Shown in pieces: positions 61,730-64,000 of a stretch of DNA of 64,000 nt. Numbering within the stretch: position 1 is the first letter of the stretch; every line of letters begins with the position of its first letter. The DNA is from Pseudomonas wadenswilerensis. Lineage in GTDB: Bacteria > Pseudomonadota > Gammaproteobacteria > Pseudomonadales > Pseudomonadaceae. Under the pieces are notes generated by a model. It was not told where the DNA came from. It saw only the letters and a list, made by a program, of their open reading frames with translations, and ran no database searches. The translations under genes were made by a program, and so were the position numbers. The stretch is taken from the NCBI RefSeq assembly GCF_900497695.1, contig NZ_UIDD01000007.1, positions 744,001 to 808,000 on the forward strand, in the 5' to 3' direction.

Positions 61730-62737
61730 TCAGGCCAGCAGCGCCCTGAGATCGTGGTACAGGGCCTGCGGGATCTCCACGCCCTCCACCAGGCTGCGCG
61801 CGCGTGCTGCATAACGGCGCGCAGACGGCAGCCGCGCGCCCTGCCCTTCGATGCTCTCGAATACCGCTTCGGCGCGGGCCAGGTGCTGATCGGCGGCATC
61901 GCCCAGAAACCTGCGCGGGTCCAGGGCGATCAGCAATTCGCCGTGGTACGGCGAGGCTTTGCTGCCGTCGGCATGGGCCAGGGATTCGGCACTGGTCAAG
62001 TCGCCGATCAAGGGACCGGCGATCAGCTCGACCATTGCCGCCAGCGCCGAGCCCTTGTGCCCGCCGAAGGTCAGCATCGCACCCCGATCCAGCACGACGT
62101 TGGGGTCGGTGCTGGGCTGGCCGTGCTCGTCGACGCCCCAGCCTTCGGGAATGGCCTTGCCCGCACGCCGATGCAGTTCGATGTCACCCCGGGCGATGGC
62201 ACTGGTGGCGAAGTCGAAGACATAAGGATGCTGGCCCGCCCGCGGCCAGCCGAAGGCGATGGGGTTGGTGCCGAACACCGGCCGATGCCCGCCGGCCGGC
62301 GCGACCCAGGCATGGCTGGGGGTGAACGCCAGGGCCACCAGGCCGGCCTCGGCCAGTTGCTCGATCTCGACCCATAATGCGGAAAAGTGCACACAGCGGT
62401 TGATCGCCAGGGCCGCGATGCCATTGCTGTGGGTCTTGGCTTGCAACAACGGCAAGCCGGCCTGGAACGCCAGCTGGGAGAACCCGCCGCCGGCGTCCAC
62501 GCGCACGATAGAAGGCGCCTGGTCAACGACCTCGGGGCGGGCATCGGCAACCACCTTGCCGGCCTTGAGCGAGCTGACGCACCCCAGTACCCGGTACAGG
62601 CCATGGGATGCGCAGCCATCGCGTTCGCCGGCGACGATGGTGTCGCTCACCGCCTTGGCGTGGTCGGCACAAAAGCCGTTGTGCAAGAGGATCGAACAGG
62701 CAAGCGAATGGGCTTCGGACAGGGTCAGTCGGATCAT
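61730..62737 (-). CDS. lhpD: Delta-1-pyrroline-2-carboxylate reductase (Ldh2/malate dehydrogenase fold)
   Basis: I start at 62737 (MIRLTLSEAHSLACSILLHNGFCADHAKAV) because AAGGAG lies six bases upstream; the ATG at 62743 is too close to that site. The 335-residue protein belongs to the LDH2/MDH2 family with DGCASHGLYRV, INRCVHFSALWVEIEQLAEAGLVALAFTPSHAWVAP and GTNPIAFGWPR. It would reduce the pyrroline-2-carboxylate made from 3-hydroxyprolines to L-proline, completing that branch. It is convergent with the semialdehyde dehydrogenase operon. Confidence 0.88.
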   Translation of the reverse strand: MIRLTLSEAHSLACSILLHNGFCADHAKAVSDTIVAGERDGCASHGLYRVLGCVSSLKAGKVVADARPEVVDQAPSIVRVDAGGGFSQLAFQAGLPLLQAKTHSNGIAALAINRCVHFSALWVEIEQLAEAGLVALAFTPSHAWVAPAGGHRPVFGTNPIAFGWPRAGQHPYVFDFATSAIARGDIELHRRAGKAIPEGWGVDEHGQPSTDPNVVLDRGAMLTFGGHKGSALAAMVELIAGPLIGDLTSAESLAHADGSKASPYHGELLIALDPRRFLGDAADQHLARAEAVFESIEGQGARLPSARRYAARARSLVEGVEIPQALYHDLRALLA

Positions 62738-62850
62738 GGTCATCTCCTTGGGCTGACTGTCCAGCCTGCCCTAAGCCCAGCTGCGCCGACTTGATCGCTT
62801 TAGCCCCGAGTGATGACGAACTCGGCACAGTGGGCGCGGCGGTGCGACGA

Positions 62851-62869
62851 CTCGACTTGCCCCGCGATG
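62851..62869. repeat. REP-related 19-bp repeat
   Basis: CTCGACTTGCCCCGCGATG is an exact copy of the right arm of the terminator hairpin at 38633-38667. It is a lone half with no nearby inverted partner. The other bases between 62738 and 62953 show no gene. Confidence 0.6.
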
Positions 62870-62953
62870 GCCTCACCCGACAATTAACTACCGCAGGCCG
62901 CCCCTGTCTCGATGATTCCATGCCACCTCACTCACCACGAGATGCTTGTGATC

Positions 62954-64000
62954 ATGTCCTCCTCCCAAACTTCCTCCTCTGAAAGTACCGTGCGCCATTT
63001 TCGCACCCTGCTCTCCCCGCTTGAAACCGCCGAGCAACCACAATGGTTGCTGGCGGCAACCCCGCCCCAGAAGCGTTTGCTCGCCAAACTGCAGCAGCAC
63101 GGTCGCCAGGCCCGCAAGGCGGCCATGGAACACTTTGCCAGGCTTTCCACCGTGTACGACTACGCCAGGCAATTCGATGACTTCGGCATCAAGGACAGCA
63201 AGGACATCACCCCCGCCGACCTGGCCAGGCACAGCAACGCCGACCTTGTGACTTATACCGATTACCTGAAGCCGTATTTTCGCCTGGCATCGCTGCGCGA
63301 GGCCAAAATGGATGCCTTCGAGGCGAGCCTGCGTGAAGAAGCGCTGATTGCGCAGATCCAGGGCCATGTACAGGCGAGCGGTTCGAGTTGCCTCAACCAG
63401 GTCCTGGCCAATCTGGCGCAAGACAAGCAAGGGGAAACACCCTCCCAGGCGCTCTTGAGCACTCGTCATCCGCTGCTGCACCTGAATGTGCTGGGTAGCA
63501 TCGCCGTGCCGCAGATCCTGTTGATCTGCCACGACAGCAGCGACGATAGCCACTGCGTTGCCTTCGTGCCGGGCCACCCGCAACACCCGCTGAAGGAATA
63601 CCCCAACCGCCGGCACTTCCTTGCCAGCCTGCAGCGGGAACTGGAGAACGCCGAGTACCAGGCATTCTTCGAACGTTTCATCCCCGTGCGTCATCATTCG
63701 GCCTTCTGGGCCGGCTTGCACGCCACCAGCGATGCCGCCACCGGCCCGGCGCTGGCCACCGCAGCAGTGGCATCCGGGTTGCGCGGCTGGGCGTTCGACA
63801 AGATGGTCGAACGTATCACCGACGATGCCTGGACCCTGGTGCGGGCCACCTTGCCGGATGGCCTGGGTAGCAGCGGCGAGATGCGCAATTTTTCCACGCT
63901 GATTCAGAGCCACCTGATGTTGGGTGCGGGAGTCGGCGTCAGCGCAGGCGAAGAAGCGGAAGGACGCAGCCCCTCCGACAGCATCGCCCCCCTGCGCTGG
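62954..64000 (+). CDS. DUF6543 (dermonecrotic toxin-like) protein, N-terminal part, cut by window edge
   Basis: The frame is open from the ATG at 62954 to the last base: 349 residues so far. The pattern HPLKEYPNRRHFLASLQRELENAEYQAFFERFIPVRHHSAFW is typical of the N-terminal helical domain of the large (1,000-2,000 residue) DUF6543 proteins of Pseudomonas. Many of these end in leucine-rich repeats and a NEL-type E3 ubiquitin ligase domain and are viewed as effectors or toxins. The Ser-rich N-terminus could be a secretion region. The C-terminal domain that would decide its function lies outside the window. Confidence 0.75.
   Translation, partial: MSSSQTSSSESTVRHFRTLLSPLETAEQPQWLLAATPPQKRLLAKLQQHGRQARKAAMEHFARLSTVYDYARQFDDFGIKDSKDITPADLARHSNADLVTYTDYLKPYFRLASLREAKMDAFEASLREEALIAQIQGHVQASGSSCLNQVLANLAQDKQGETPSQALLSTRHPLLHLNVLGSIAVPQILLICHDSSDDSHCVAFVPGHPQHPLKEYPNRRHFLASLQRELENAEYQAFFERFIPVRHHSAFWAGLHATSDAATGPALATAAVASGLRGWAFDKMVERITDDAWTLVRATLPDGLGSSGEMRNFSTLIQSHLMLGAGVGVSAGEEAEGRSPSDSIAPLRW

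Overview
The window is a chromosomal segment of a high-GC gammaproteobacterium, almost certainly Pseudomonas (putida/fluorescens-like group). The evidence is the codon usage, the scattered Pseudomonas-type REP sequences (short GCGATCG / CGGGCTTGCC palindromes), genus-typical small proteins (DUF1652, DUF6555, KGG stress protein), LigD with the order phosphoesterase-ligase-polymerase, and a hydroxyproline gene block in the arrangement known from pseudomonads. I see no rRNA, tRNA or CRISPR.

Layout. 1-1779: D-serine dehydratase DsdA and its LysR regulator (cut by the left edge). 1959-7886: a solitary EF-G paralogue, the NHEJ ligase LigD, a small membrane protein and an intact PIG-L deacetylase flanked by two tiny remnants of deleted operon partners. 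7953-14450: a block of hydrolases, a saccharopine-dehydrogenase-like reductase, a membrane protein, a TetR regulator and a Baeyer-Villiger-type monooxygenase. It is tied together by three near-identical 17-bp palindromes (7953, 9385, 12874), and I read it as one undescribed TetR regulon. 14420-25540: LysR/MFS pair, Ku, several small stress-type genes, AlkA, and a pirin plus two isochorismatase-fold hydrolases beside a LysR gene. 25639-32132: AraC regulator, a complete EmrAB/OMF-type tripartite efflux operon, a hydrolase and a LysE exporter. 32231-38626: an SDR/DsbA-fold pair with a divergent TetR, a periplasmic HELHH protein, then a second TetR divergent from a TIM-barrel isomerase / epoxide-hydrolase-like / methyltransferase set, with a perfect 30-bp palindrome between them. 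38786-43986: a seven-gene catabolic operon (AA_synth protein, hydrolase, aldehyde dehydrogenase, flavin reductase, CMD protein, GntR, Nudix) with a GntR-type palindrome at its promoter.

44079-62737 is the most integrated system: utilisation of 4-hydroxyproline and probably both 3-hydroxyproline isomers. 4-Hydroxyproline epimerase (Cys/Cys type) feeds a three-subunit D-hydroxyproline dehydrogenase. The deaminase (DapA fold) and alpha-ketoglutarate semialdehyde dehydrogenase then complete the route to alpha-ketoglutarate. A fused aconitase-X protein and a Ser/Cys proline-racemase homologue are the likely cis- and trans-3-hydroxyproline dehydratases, and a pyrroline-2-carboxylate reductase takes their product to proline. 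An ABC importer and an MFS symporter bring in substrates. Identical 17-bp operators precede the ABC (51774) and deaminase (57689) transcripts, and a one-mismatch copy precedes the GntR gene at 44079, which I propose as a regulator of the block. An IS3-family element (44782-46031) has split a REP sequence between that GntR gene and the structural genes, next to a low-GC orphan ORF.

The right edge holds the N-terminal part of a large DUF6543-type (dermonecrotic toxin-like) protein that runs out of the window. All functions are inferred from recognisable motifs and gene context; no database search was possible.
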